From the NCBI RefSeq assembly GCF_029626145.1, contig NZ_JARUBJ010000002.1, positions 6,458,501 to 6,522,500 of the forward strand: DNA of 64,000 nt. The letters run 5' to 3'. Origin of the DNA: Micromonospora sp. WMMD961 (lineage in GTDB: Bacteria; Actinomycetota; Actinomycetes; Mycobacteriales; Micromonosporaceae). Position numbers and translations under genes: made by a program. Under the pieces are notes generated by a model. It saw nothing but the letters and a program-made list of their open reading frames with translations. It did not search any database and had not been told where the DNA came from. This document shows, in pieces, positions 1-7,241 of the stretch (the first letter of the stretch is position 1; each line of letters opens with the position of its first letter).

Positions 1-746
1 CCGAGATCCGCAAGATCCTCGACGACAACGGCCTGGTCGCCAACGGCACCCACGCCACGATCCAGCCGACCACCTTCCAACAGCAGCTGGACATCGCCGA
101 GGAACTCGGCATGAAGAACATCGGCACCGGCAGCGACCCGACCAACAGCGCCTACAAGGCCGAGTGGGACGCCGCCGCGGACATCTGGAACGAGCTGGGC
201 CGGCAGGCCAAGGCCCGGGGCATGCGCCTCTACACGCACAACCACGACGCCGCGTACAGCTTCCTGATCGACCGTGGCCCGCGCGACGCGCAGGGCCGGC
301 AGACCAGGTCGTCCGGCATCCGCCGGCTCGAATACTTCTTCGAGATCACCGACCCGCGGTACGTCTTCTTCGAGCTCGACATCTACTGGGCCTACGTGGC
401 CCGCTACAAGCACCAGAAGTACGTCAACGCGGCCGGCCAGGAGGTCACCGACCTGTTCGACCCGATCCTCACCGTGGCCGACCGGACCACCCGGTTCCCG
501 CTCTTCCACGCCAAGGACGGCGACCGGGACACCAGCGTCCCCAACGGCCACCAGATGGTTCCGCTCGGCGACGGCGACATCAACTTCCAGCAGTTCTTCC
601 AGACCATCGGCGAGCGCAACTTCCACCACGCCAACTGGGAGATGGACACCGCACCCGGCGGCGTCGACAACAGGGGGCAGTCGCTCGACTTCGCGGCGAC
701 CAGCTACCGCAACATGTCCGACCTGACCATCTACGTCGAGAAGTAA
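1..746 (+). CDS. Sugar phosphate isomerase/epimerase family protein, C-terminal part (5' truncated by window)
   Basis: The reading frame is open from base 3 and enters the window already in progress, so the start is missing; about 247 residues remain. The visible part resembles the AP-endonuclease-2-type TIM barrel of sugar phosphate isomerases/epimerases. HNHD, FFELDIYW, PLFHAKDGD and ANWEMD are where that family places its metal- and substrate-binding His, Asp and Glu residues. The substrate cannot be told from this fragment. A very strong hairpin follows directly, so this is the last gene of its transcript. Family assignment is fairly secure; the exact reaction is unknown. Confidence 0.75.
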   Translation, partial: EIRKILDDNGLVANGTHATIQPTTFQQQLDIAEELGMKNIGTGSDPTNSAYKAEWDAAADIWNELGRQAKARGMRLYTHNHDAAYSFLIDRGPRDAQGRQTRSSGIRRLEYFFEITDPRYVFFELDIYWAYVARYKHQKYVNAAGQEVTDLFDPILTVADRTTRFPLFHAKDGDRDTSVPNGHQMVPLGDGDINFQQFFQTIGERNFHHANWEMDTAPGGVDNRGQSLDFAATSYRNMSDLTIYVEK

Positions 747-764
747 CACCCGGCTGAACGCGAC

Positions 765-792
765 GAAGGCCGGCCCGTGCGGGCCGGCCTTC
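765..792 (+). terminator. Strong intrinsic hairpin after the isomerase gene
   Basis: A perfect 12-bp stem (GAAGGCCGGCCC and its complement) closes a GTGC tetraloop 19 bases after the stop codon. It lies between two convergent genes and could terminate both. There is no long U tract, as is common in high-GC actinomycetes. Confidence 0.75.
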
Positions 793-809
793 GTGGTGTG
801 ACGGAAGGG

Positions 810-1928
810 TCAGCGGTCGAGGACCAGGCCGACCTTCTGGAACTCCTTCAGGTCGCGGTAGCCGCACTTGGCCATCGCCCGACGCAAACCACCGAACAGG
901 TTGAGCTGACCGTCGGCCTCGTCCGCCGGCCCGAAGAGCAACTCCTCCATCGACCCGAGCGGCTCACCGGCGACCTCGAACGCGCCACGCGGCAGCGACG
1001 GGTGACTCGCCGCAGAGTGCCACCAGGCGCCGCCGGCGGGCGCCTCGTCGCAGAGCGACAGCGGCTCACCGAGCATCACCGCGTCCGCGCCGCAACCGAG
1101 CGCCTTGGCGATGTCGCCCGAGGTCTGCATGTCACCGTCGGCGATCAGGTGCACGTACCGGCCGCCGGTCTCGTCGAGGTAGTCGCGACGGGCCGCCGCC
1201 GCGTCGGCGATCGCGGTGGCCATCGGCACCCGGATGCCCAGCACCGACTCGGTGGTCGACCACTCGTCGCCACCGATGCCCACGATCACGCCGGCCGCGC
1301 CGGTGCGCATCAGGTGCAGAGCCGTCTTGTAGTCAGTGCAACCGCCGACGATGACCGGCAGGTCCAGGTCGGCGATGAACTCCTTGAGGTTCAACGGCTC
1401 GTCCGTGGTCGACACGTGCTCGGCCGAGACGATGGTGCCCTGGATGACCAGGATGTCCACCCCGGCGTCCAGGATCACCGGGGCCAGCGCGAGGGTGTGC
1501 TGCGGGGAGACCCGCACCGCCACCGTGCCGCCGCCGGCGCGCAGTTCACGCACGCGCTCGGCGATCAGGTCCGGGCGGATCGGCTCGGCGTACACCTCCT
1601 GGAGCCGCTTGGTGGCGCGGGCGTCCTCGTCGAGGCCGGCCAGCTCCTCCAGCACCTTGGTCGGGTTCTCGTAGCGGGTCCAGAGCCCTTCGACGTTGAG
1701 CACGCCGAGGCCGCCGAGCTGACCGAGCCGCACCGCCGAGGCCGGGCTCATGGTGGCGTCGGAGGGGTGGCCGACGCACGGAATGCCGAACGGGTACGCG
1801 TCGAGCTGCCAGGAGGTGGAGACGTCGTCGACGTCCCGGGTGCGGCGGCTCGGCACGATGGCGATGTCGTCCAGGTGGTAACCGCGCTGCGCGGTCTTGC
1901 CCAGCCCGATCTCGACCACGTCACGCAT
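810..1928 (-). CDS. guaB3: GuaB3-family IMP dehydrogenase-related protein
   Basis: A 372-residue TIM-barrel protein of the IMP dehydrogenase/GMP reductase family with no CBS pair, matching the GuaB3 paralogue that sits beside guaB in actinobacteria. The N-terminus (MRDVVEIGLGKTAQRGYHLDD) and the GGC and GIGGDEWSTTESVLG segments are typical. The start is an ATG preceded by AGGAGT. The gene follows guaB by about 30 bases on the same strand and is probably co-transcribed. Whether this paralogue is a true IMP dehydrogenase or a GMP reductase-like enzyme is not decided by sequence here. Confidence 0.9.
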   Translation of the reverse strand: MRDVVEIGLGKTAQRGYHLDDIAIVPSRRTRDVDDVSTSWQLDAYPFGIPCVGHPSDATMSPASAVRLGQLGGLGVLNVEGLWTRYENPTKVLEELAGLDEDARATKRLQEVYAEPIRPDLIAERVRELRAGGGTVAVRVSPQHTLALAPVILDAGVDILVIQGTIVSAEHVSTTDEPLNLKEFIADLDLPVIVGGCTDYKTALHLMRTGAAGVIVGIGGDEWSTTESVLGIRVPMATAIADAAAARRDYLDETGGRYVHLIADGDMQTSGDIAKALGCGADAVMLGEPLSLCDEAPAGGAWWHSAASHPSLPRGAFEVAGEPLGSMEELLFGPADEADGQLNLFGGLRRAMAKCGYRDLKEFQKVGLVLDR

Positions 1929-1958
1929 GGGGGACTCCTGGTGGTTGGGGGTGGTGGG

Positions 1959-3521
1959 TCAGCGGGTGTGGTAGTTGGGCGCCTCGACGGTCATCTGGAT
2001 GTCGTGCGGGTGGCTCTCCTTCAGGCCAGCCGCGGTGATCCGGATGAGCTGGCCCCGGCGGTGCAGGTCGGGGATGTTCTCCGCGCCGGCGTACCCCATG
2101 GCCAGCCGCAGCCCGCCGACCAGCTGGTGGGCCACCCGGGACAGCGGCCCCCGGTAGGGAACCTGGCCCTCGACGCCCTCCGGGACGAGCTTGTCGTCGC
2201 TGAGCACGTCCTGCTGGAAGTAGCGGTCCTTGCTGTACGACTTGGCCTGGCCCCGGGACTGCATCGCGCCGAGCGACCCCATCCCGCGGTACGTCTTGTA
2301 CTGCTTGCCGTTCACGAAGATCAGCTCGCCGGGGCTCTCCTCGCAGCCGGCCAGCAGGCTGCCGAGCATCACCGTGTCGGCGCCGGCCACCAGGGCCTTG
2401 GCGATGTCGCCGGAGTATTGGATGCCGCCGTCGCCGATCACCGGCACACCGGCCGGACGGGCGGCACGGGCCGCCTCCATGATCGCGGTCACCTGCGGCA
2501 CGCCGACCCCGGCGACGATCCGGGTGGTGCAGATCGCGCCCGGCCCCACGCCCACCTTGACGCCGTCGGCGCCGGCGTCGACCAGCGCCTTCGCGCCGGC
2601 GTACGTGGCCACGTTGCCGCCCATGATGTCGACGGTGACGTCGGCCTTGAGCCGACGGACCATGTCCAGCACGGCCCGCTGGTGGCCGTGCGCGGTGTCC
2701 ACGATCAGCACGTCGACGCCCGCGTCGACCAGGGCACGGGCCCGCTTGTACGCGTCCTCGCCGACGCCGATGGCGGCGGCGACCCGAAGGCGACCGGCGT
2801 CGTCCTTGCTGGCGTCCGGGTACTGCTCGCTCTTGGTGAAATCCTTGACGGTGATCAGGCCACGCAACCGACCCGAGTCGTCGACGATCGGCAGCTTCTC
2901 GACCTTGTGCTGACGCAGCAGCGCCAACGCGTCGTCCTTGCTCACACCCACCCGGGCGGTGATCAGCGGGGTGCGGGTCATGATCTCGCGGACCGGAGTG
3001 TCCGGCTCCGAGACGAAACGCATGTCCCGGTTGGTGACGATGCCGACCAACTGGCCGTCGCCGTCCACCACCGGAACCCCGGAGATGCGGTAACGCCCGC
3101 ACAGCTCGTCGACCTCGCGCAGCGTGTCGTCCGGGCTGGCGGTCACCGGGTTGGTGATCATGCCGGACTCGGAGCGCTTGACCAGGTCGACCTGGAGCGC
3201 CTGGTCCTCCAGGGACAGGTTGCGGTGCAACACGCCGATGCCGCCCTGGCGGGCCATGGCGATCGCCATCCGGGCCTCGGTCACCGTGTCCATCGCGCTG
3301 GAGAGCAACGGAATCGACAACTCGACGTTGCGGGTGAGCTTCGTACGGGTGTTGACCCGGCTGGGCACCACGTCCGACTCGCCCGGCTGCAACAGCACGT
3401 CGTCGAAGGTGAGCCCGAGCGGAACCACCCGAGCGGAGCCGGCCGGCAGCTCGGGCAGGTGGCCGCCCAGGTCGGCGTGCTCGACGCCGGCCGGAAGATC
3501 GGTGCTGGGCGAATTTTCCAC
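1959..3521 (-). CDS. guaB: Inosine-5'-monophosphate dehydrogenase
   Basis: A 520-residue protein, full length for the family. It catalyses NAD-dependent oxidation of IMP to XMP, the committed step of GMP synthesis. The barrel begins near residue 35 (LTFDDVLLQP). Two CBS domains interrupt it at about 118-238 (for example VEKLPIVDDSGRLRGLIT), and the catalytic loop GVGPGAICTTR with its active-site Cys lies near residue 340. The start is a GTG at 3521. It leads guaB3, and the pair lies beside DUF5319 and the whiD/bldM locus, an order conserved in many actinobacteria. Confidence 0.97.
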   Translation of the reverse strand: MENSPSTDLPAGVEHADLGGHLPELPAGSARVVPLGLTFDDVLLQPGESDVVPSRVNTRTKLTRNVELSIPLLSSAMDTVTEARMAIAMARQGGIGVLHRNLSLEDQALQVDLVKRSESGMITNPVTASPDDTLREVDELCGRYRISGVPVVDGDGQLVGIVTNRDMRFVSEPDTPVREIMTRTPLITARVGVSKDDALALLRQHKVEKLPIVDDSGRLRGLITVKDFTKSEQYPDASKDDAGRLRVAAAIGVGEDAYKRARALVDAGVDVLIVDTAHGHQRAVLDMVRRLKADVTVDIMGGNVATYAGAKALVDAGADGVKVGVGPGAICTTRIVAGVGVPQVTAIMEAARAARPAGVPVIGDGGIQYSGDIAKALVAGADTVMLGSLLAGCEESPGELIFVNGKQYKTYRGMGSLGAMQSRGQAKSYSKDRYFQQDVLSDDKLVPEGVEGQVPYRGPLSRVAHQLVGGLRLAMGYAGAENIPDLHRRGQLIRITAAGLKESHPHDIQMTVEAPNYHTR

Positions 3522-3706
3522 GATTGCTCCCCTGAGCTGCTCGGATGGGCTTCAGCGAGGTGGCGCGGGCGGGCACCGGAGCGCGCCACGGTGCCGGCAC
3601 GTCGCCTCATCGTACCCAGTGAGCTGGGCGACCCGTCCGTGGCGGCCCGGCCCGGCGCGCGGCCGGGGGGCGGACGTCCGCGCCGCGTTGGGTCTACGGT
3701 GAAGGG

Positions 3707-4126
3707 GTGCACGACGAGCCCATCGACCCGTTCAACGGCGACCCGGCCGATCCGACCGCCGGTCTGGATGACCCGGGCGATGACGCGACGCCGGATCCGC
3801 TGACCGACGTCGAACGGCAGGACGTGCTGGAAGACCTCGCCGACCTGGAGATCTACCAGGCCCTGCTGGCTCCGATCGGGGTCCGCGGGTTGGTGATCGA
3901 ATGCGAGGACTGCCGAGAACCGCACTACTTCGACTGGGACCTGCTCCGGGGCAACCTGCGGCACCTGCTCAACTCGGGTCGCCCCCGCGTGCACGAGCCG
4001 GCCTACGACCCCGACCCGGACCACTACGTGACCTGGGACTACGCCCGGGGTTACGCCGACGGCGTGCACGACACGCTGTCCGAAGGCACCGAGGACGAGC
4101 CGGGCACCCCGACCGCCACCCAGTGA
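3707..4126 (+). CDS. DUF5319 domain-containing protein
   Basis: A 139-residue acidic protein starting with GTG at 3707 (MHDEPIDPFNGDPADP). The core VIECEDCREPHYFDWDLLRGNLRHLL has a CxxC pair that could hold a metal or be redox active. It corresponds to the small conserved actinobacterial family found next to guaB (Rv3412-like in mycobacteria). The function is unknown. It is divergent from guaB, so the roughly 185-base gap between them should hold both promoters. Its stop lies 13 bases from the convergent bldM stop. Confidence 0.8.
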   Translation: MHDEPIDPFNGDPADPTAGLDDPGDDATPDPLTDVERQDVLEDLADLEIYQALLAPIGVRGLVIECEDCREPHYFDWDLLRGNLRHLLNSGRPRVHEPAYDPDPDHYVTWDYARGYADGVHDTLSEGTEDEPGTPTATQ

Positions 4127-4139
4127 CGCCGCCGTTCGG

Positions 4140-4958
4140 TCAGGCGACCAGGCCGGCGCGGAAGCCCGCTGCGACCGCGTGCGCCCGGTCCCGGGCACCA
4201 AGCTTGCGGAACAACCGCCGGGCGTGCGTCTTGACGGTGTCCTCCGAGACGAAGAGCTCCCGGCCGATCTCCGCGTTGCTCTTGCCCTCGGCCATGCCCA
4301 GCAGCACCTGAAGCTCACGCTCGGTCAGCCCGATCGACGCACGGGTGGGTCGGGCGTTCGGGGTGGGCCGTGCCGGATCGGTCTGCTCCGCCGGCGACTC
4401 GCCGGTCGCCGACTCGGCCTCGTCGTCCCCCCGCTGCACGGGCACCGAGGGCACACCCGCCGTTCCCTCGCCAGGCGCGGCCGTCCAGTCGGGTTCGCCG
4501 GAGCCACGTGGGGACGGCCCCGAGCGACCGGAACCGCCCACCGCCGCAGCGTTCCGGGCCGGGTCGGTGATCCGCTGACGGGAGGCCCGGCCGGGCGCGG
4601 CGAGCAGCAGCAGCGCCTTGGCCACCGCGCTGGTCAGATCGTGGTCGACGTTCTGGATGAGGCCCCGGGCACCGGCGCTGATGGTGGCCGCCGCAGCCTC
4701 GGGTTCCTCGGTGCCGAGCAACAGCACCGCGGCCTGCGGGGCGCGGGCCAACACCCGACGGACGAAGCCGGCGCTGTCCGGCCGGGTGAGGGCCGTGTCG
4801 GCCAGCACCACGTCGGCCGGTCGCTCGGCCAGCCGCAGCATCACCTCAGGATCGGAGACGGCGGTACGAACGATTGCTGACAACCCCAGCCGCGCGGCAG
4901 CAGAAGTAAGGTGCTGGGCCGCGAGTGGTGTCCGAACGCACACAAGGACGCTACGCAC
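4140..4958 (-). CDS. bldM: BldM-like atypical response regulator (LuxR-type HTH)
   Basis: A 272-residue regulator. The GTG start at 4958 is chosen because GGCGGAGAGGAG precedes it; the frame stays open far upstream but without coding character. An N-terminal receiver-like domain (about 1-120) is followed by a Pro/Ser/Gly-rich linker of roughly 80 residues. The C-terminal LuxR-type HTH (about 208-272: LTERELQVLLGMAEGKSNAE, then SEDTVKTHARRLFRKLG) is nearly the BldM signature. The receiver has an Asp at the phosphoacceptor position (VVLADTALTRP). The acidic pair is replaced (VCVRTP) and the conserved Lys is absent (GLIQNVDH), so phosphorylation is unlikely. It is divergent from whiD, as in Streptomyces. 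The linker makes it longer than the roughly 200-residue Streptomyces BldM. Confidence 0.85.
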   Translation of the reverse strand: MRSVLVCVRTPLAAQHLTSAAARLGLSAIVRTAVSDPEVMLRLAERPADVVLADTALTRPDSAGFVRRVLARAPQAAVLLLGTEEPEAAAATISAGARGLIQNVDHDLTSAVAKALLLLAAPGRASRQRITDPARNAAAVGGSGRSGPSPRGSGEPDWTAAPGEGTAGVPSVPVQRGDDEAESATGESPAEQTDPARPTPNARPTRASIGLTERELQVLLGMAEGKSNAEIGRELFVSEDTVKTHARRLFRKLGARDRAHAVAAGFRAGLVA

Positions 4959-5083
4959 TGTGGTCTCCTCTCCGCCAACGAGCAGACCATGACGGGGTCG
5001 GCTCGGGAGGGGGTTCCCGGCAATCCTTCGAACTTTTCCGACAGATGGGGCAAAAGCCGCAATTTGCGGGACGTTTTCGATCA

Positions 5084-5093
5084 CACACGTGTG
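5084..5093. promoter_or_regulatory. Palindrome in the bldM-whiD divergent promoter region
   Basis: CACACGTGTG is a perfect 10-bp palindrome in the 253-bp gap between the divergent bldM and whiD starts. The surrounding DNA (about 5030-5095) is less GC-rich than its neighbours and may carry promoters. A regulator site is possible; its identity is not known. Confidence 0.3.
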
Positions 5094-5211
5094 AGGTGAC
5101 GACAGCCCGGGTACCGGGGGGTCCAGGCCGGGAACGGTGCGCCTGCGCGGCCCGCCGCCCGGACACCGGCCACAAGGATTCTCGCGGAGCCGCGCGGGAG
5201 GAGGGGTGCTG

Positions 5212-5595
5212 ATGTCGAACGTACGTAGACTGCCCGGACCCATCGTCGATCTCTGGGACTGGCAGCGGCTCGGTGCCTGCCGAGGGCGGGACAGCGCCCA
5301 GTTCTTCCACCCCGACGGCGAGCGCGGCTCCTCCCGACTTCGTCGCGAGTCCGCCGCCAAGTCGGTCTGTCGCACCTGCCCGGTCCGCGCCGAATGCGCC
5401 GCGCACGCCCTGTCGGTTCGCGAACCGTACGGCGTGTGGGGCGGCTTCAGCGAGTCGGAGCGGCTGCGGCTACTCGCCGTCGGCTGGGAGGACCTGGCAG
5501 ACCGCCGGCACGCCCGGGTCGACATCACGCGCCTGGAGGCCCGACTGGGCCACCCGCACAAGTCGACCATTCCGATCCAACGCAACGTGGCCTGA
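5212..5595 (+). CDS. whiD: WhiB-family Fe-S transcription factor, WhiD/WhiB3 type
   Basis: A 127-residue protein. ATG 5212 is chosen because GGGAGGAGGGG precedes it by a few bases. LPGPIVDLWDWQRLGACRG, FFHPDGERG, VCRTCPVRAEC and EPYGVWGG form the WhiD/WhiB3 pattern. Four Cys (one in ACRG, then CxxC and a fourth five residues on) are the expected [4Fe-4S] ligands. The family partners with the principal sigma factor and controls late sporulation (WhiD) or redox metabolism (WhiB3). Position next to bldM matches Streptomyces. A strong hairpin follows the stop. Confidence 0.93.
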   Translation: MSNVRRLPGPIVDLWDWQRLGACRGRDSAQFFHPDGERGSSRLRRESAAKSVCRTCPVRAECAAHALSVREPYGVWGGFSESERLRLLAVGWEDLADRRHARVDITRLEARLGHPHKSTIPIQRNVA

Positions 5596-5615
5596 CTCGA
5601 CACGTACCTACATCG

Positions 5616-5648
5616 CGGAACGCGCCCCCGGTTCGGGGGCGCGTTCCG
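5616..5648 (+). terminator. Terminator-like hairpin after whiD
   Basis: A perfect 14-bp inverted repeat (CGGAACGCGCCCCC and its complement) with a 5-base loop, 20 bases after the whiD stop. It has no U tract. Confidence 0.65.
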
Positions 5649-5691
5649 GCGTTCCAGGGTTCGGGGCGCGTTCCCGCGCCCCTCCGGTACC

Positions 5692-5812
5692 GGGCGTTCC
5701 GGTCCGTCCGCTCCGTTGATCCGTTCCGGCGCGTTCCGGTCCGTCCGCTTCGATGGGCCGTTCCGGGGCGTTCCGGTCCGTCCGCTTCGATGGGCCGTTC
5801 CGGCGCGTTCCG
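5692..5812. repeat. 37-bp tandem direct repeats downstream of whiD
   Basis: Two adjacent 37-bp copies (5728-5764 and 5765-5801) differ at one base. A degenerate 36-bp copy precedes them (5692-5727) and a partial copy follows (5802-5812). The shared core is GCGTTCCGGTCCGTCCGC. The same GCGTTCC words occur in the whiD hairpin just upstream, so the array may have grown from that sequence. There are no spacers, so this is not CRISPR. Confidence 0.8.
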
Positions 5813-6367
5813 ACCAGGATGCTTTGGGCCCTAGCCGTGACGGGCACAACGCTCGCGAGCATTCGGGCGTTATGTCGGGTCTGACCTGTTCCAGGTGTAG
5901 CCCATTGCGGCTGAATGCACGGTTCAGGGCGTACCGTCCGGTGACCGGCCCCACTCGTTGGCCGGAATCATGGCCGGCCCGGAGTCGTTACATCCCCTGA
6001 CGATCGCAGTACCAAGGCCCGCCAGCCGAGAGCCCGGGCTGGAATGCCGGCCACCGGGCGGTCGTTGCAGTCCCCACGAGCGACCGACCTAGCGTCGCAG
6101 GCCCCCGCGAGTGCCAACGGATGGCCCCCGGGAATGAGCCCCGGCCCCCGGTCGTTACACCCGGACCCGGCGTCACGAGCCGTCCGGCTGGTAGGTCGCC
6201 GACCCCGGCTTCACGGGCCCCCGCTCGTACGGGCCGGACCCGCGCCGCGAGCAGCCCCCGGCCCGCAGGCGCCGACCCCTGACTTTTCCCCCGTTTGCAG
6301 CGCCGGACGAGGTGCTCACATCCGCAACCGTTCAGGCGGGTGTCCTTACCCCCGAAGGAGCTTCCCC
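5813..6367 (+). other. Long non-coding leader upstream of the lysozyme-like gene
   Basis: About 550 bases without a convincing gene. The word GTCGTTACA occurs at 5984 and 6151, with GTCGTTGCA at 6061. A GTTAC core is reminiscent of sites bound by cell-wall regulators of the MtrA type, but these are single half-sites and the link is speculative. No riboswitch fold could be recognised. An RBS (GAAGGAG, 6354-6360) ends the region. Confidence 0.35.
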
Positions 6368-6952
6368 ATGAACACGATCATGCGTAAGAGCGTGCTGTCC
6401 GTTGCTGGTCTCGCGTTCGCCGGTGGTGTGTTCGCCGGCCCGATCGCCGCACACAACAACTCCGTGGACGCCAAGCCGGTCGCGGTAGCGGTGCAGGCCG
6501 ACAAGCCGGACACCGCCCAGCTGATCCCGCACGGCACCCAGGGCGACCAGTCGCACATCACCCTCAACGACGAGCAGACCGCCAACGTCAAGGCGATCAT
6601 CGCCGCCACGAAGAAGGCCGGCCTGCCCGAGCGGGCCGCGGTCATCTCGATCGCCACCAGCCTGCAGGAGTCGAAGCTGGAGAACCTCGGCCACCTGGGC
6701 GATATGAACGACCACGACTCGCTGGGTCTGTTCCAGCAGCGCCCCTCCAGTGGTTGGGGCACCCCGGAGCAGATCACCGACCCCGAGTACTCCACCACGG
6801 CGTTCCTGAAGGGCCTGAAGCAGGTCGACGGGTGGCAGGACATGCCCCTGACCGAGGCCGCGCAGACCGTGCAGGTCTCCGCCTACCCCGACGCGTACGC
6901 CCAGTGGGAGCAGCAGGCCGCCGACCTGGTCGGCCAGTACTGGAACAGCTGA
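6368..6952 (+). CDS. Secreted lysozyme-like (transglycosylase-fold) protein
   Basis: A 194-residue protein. ATG 6368 is chosen because GAAGGAG sits 7 bases upstream. Residues 1-28 form a signal peptide (MRKSVLSVAGLAFAGGVFAG core). The mature part contains AVISIATSLQESKLENLGH, then DSLGLFQQRPSSGWGTPEQI, the pattern of actinobacterial lysozyme-like secreted domains in which the Glu of LQES is the likely catalytic acid. A role in peptidoglycan turnover is inferred. The long 5' leader suggests regulated expression. A strong hairpin follows. Confidence 0.8.
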   Translation: MNTIMRKSVLSVAGLAFAGGVFAGPIAAHNNSVDAKPVAVAVQADKPDTAQLIPHGTQGDQSHITLNDEQTANVKAIIAATKKAGLPERAAVISIATSLQESKLENLGHLGDMNDHDSLGLFQQRPSSGWGTPEQITDPEYSTTAFLKGLKQVDGWQDMPLTEAAQTVQVSAYPDAYAQWEQQAADLVGQYWNS

Positions 6953-6970
6953 CCCACCGCACAGCCCGAC

Positions 6971-7005
6971 CGCTGGCCGGCACCCCACCCGGGTGCCGGC
7001 CAGCG
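6971..7005 (+). terminator. Intrinsic hairpin after the lysozyme-like gene
   Basis: A perfect 15-bp stem (CGCTGGCCGGCACCC and its complement) with a 5-base loop, starting 19 bases after the stop codon. Confidence 0.75.
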
Positions 7006-7018
7006 GCACGTCCACACC

Positions 7019-7077
7019 GAGATCTTGGACAGTTTCCGTTACGCGAGAACGCGAGAACGGAAACTGTCCAAGATCTC
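7019..7077. repeat. Palindromic repeat element, copy 1 (22-bp perfect arms)
   Basis: Arms 7019-7040 and 7056-7077 are perfect reverse complements, beginning GAGATCTTGG and ending TTTCCGTT. The 15-base centre, with the first base of the right arm, is two tandem copies of the octamer ACGCGAGA (7041-7048, 7049-7056). A related element with the same arms and a single octamer lies at 44564-44612. The position between a terminator and the 3' end of a convergent gene suits a REP- or MITE-like element. Confidence 0.85.
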
Positions 7078-7241
7078 CATGTGCGGGCTCGCACCGGCCA
7101 GGCGGGCGGGCTGCGCCGGCCCACCGGGACGCGCCGCGCGGCTGACGGAGGCGGACCACGCGGCGCTGGCCGCCCGGCCCCTGGCCGAAGGCGGACCAAC
7201 CGGCGCTGACCCAGGTGGGCGGGTGACCACCAGTGCCGTGG

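Noticed and set aside
777..3803. A 1008-codon open frame on the plus strand across guaB3-guaB
   Set aside because: It is antisense to two clear conserved genes; long stop-free frames are common opposite high-GC coding DNA, and the translation is low complexity (Arg/Val/His/Gly-rich).
5692..5812. Possible CRISPR array
   Set aside because: Repeats are directly adjacent with no unique spacers, and there are no cas genes.
4959..5954. N-terminal extension of the BldM-like protein to 5954
   Set aside because: The extra 332 residues are repetitive and antisense to whiD; the GTG at 4958 has an RBS and begins the receiver fold.
6290..6367. Possible c-di-AMP (ydaO-type) riboswitch before the lysozyme-like gene
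   Set aside because: The characteristic conserved blocks of that riboswitch could not be found; only an ordinary RBS is clear.
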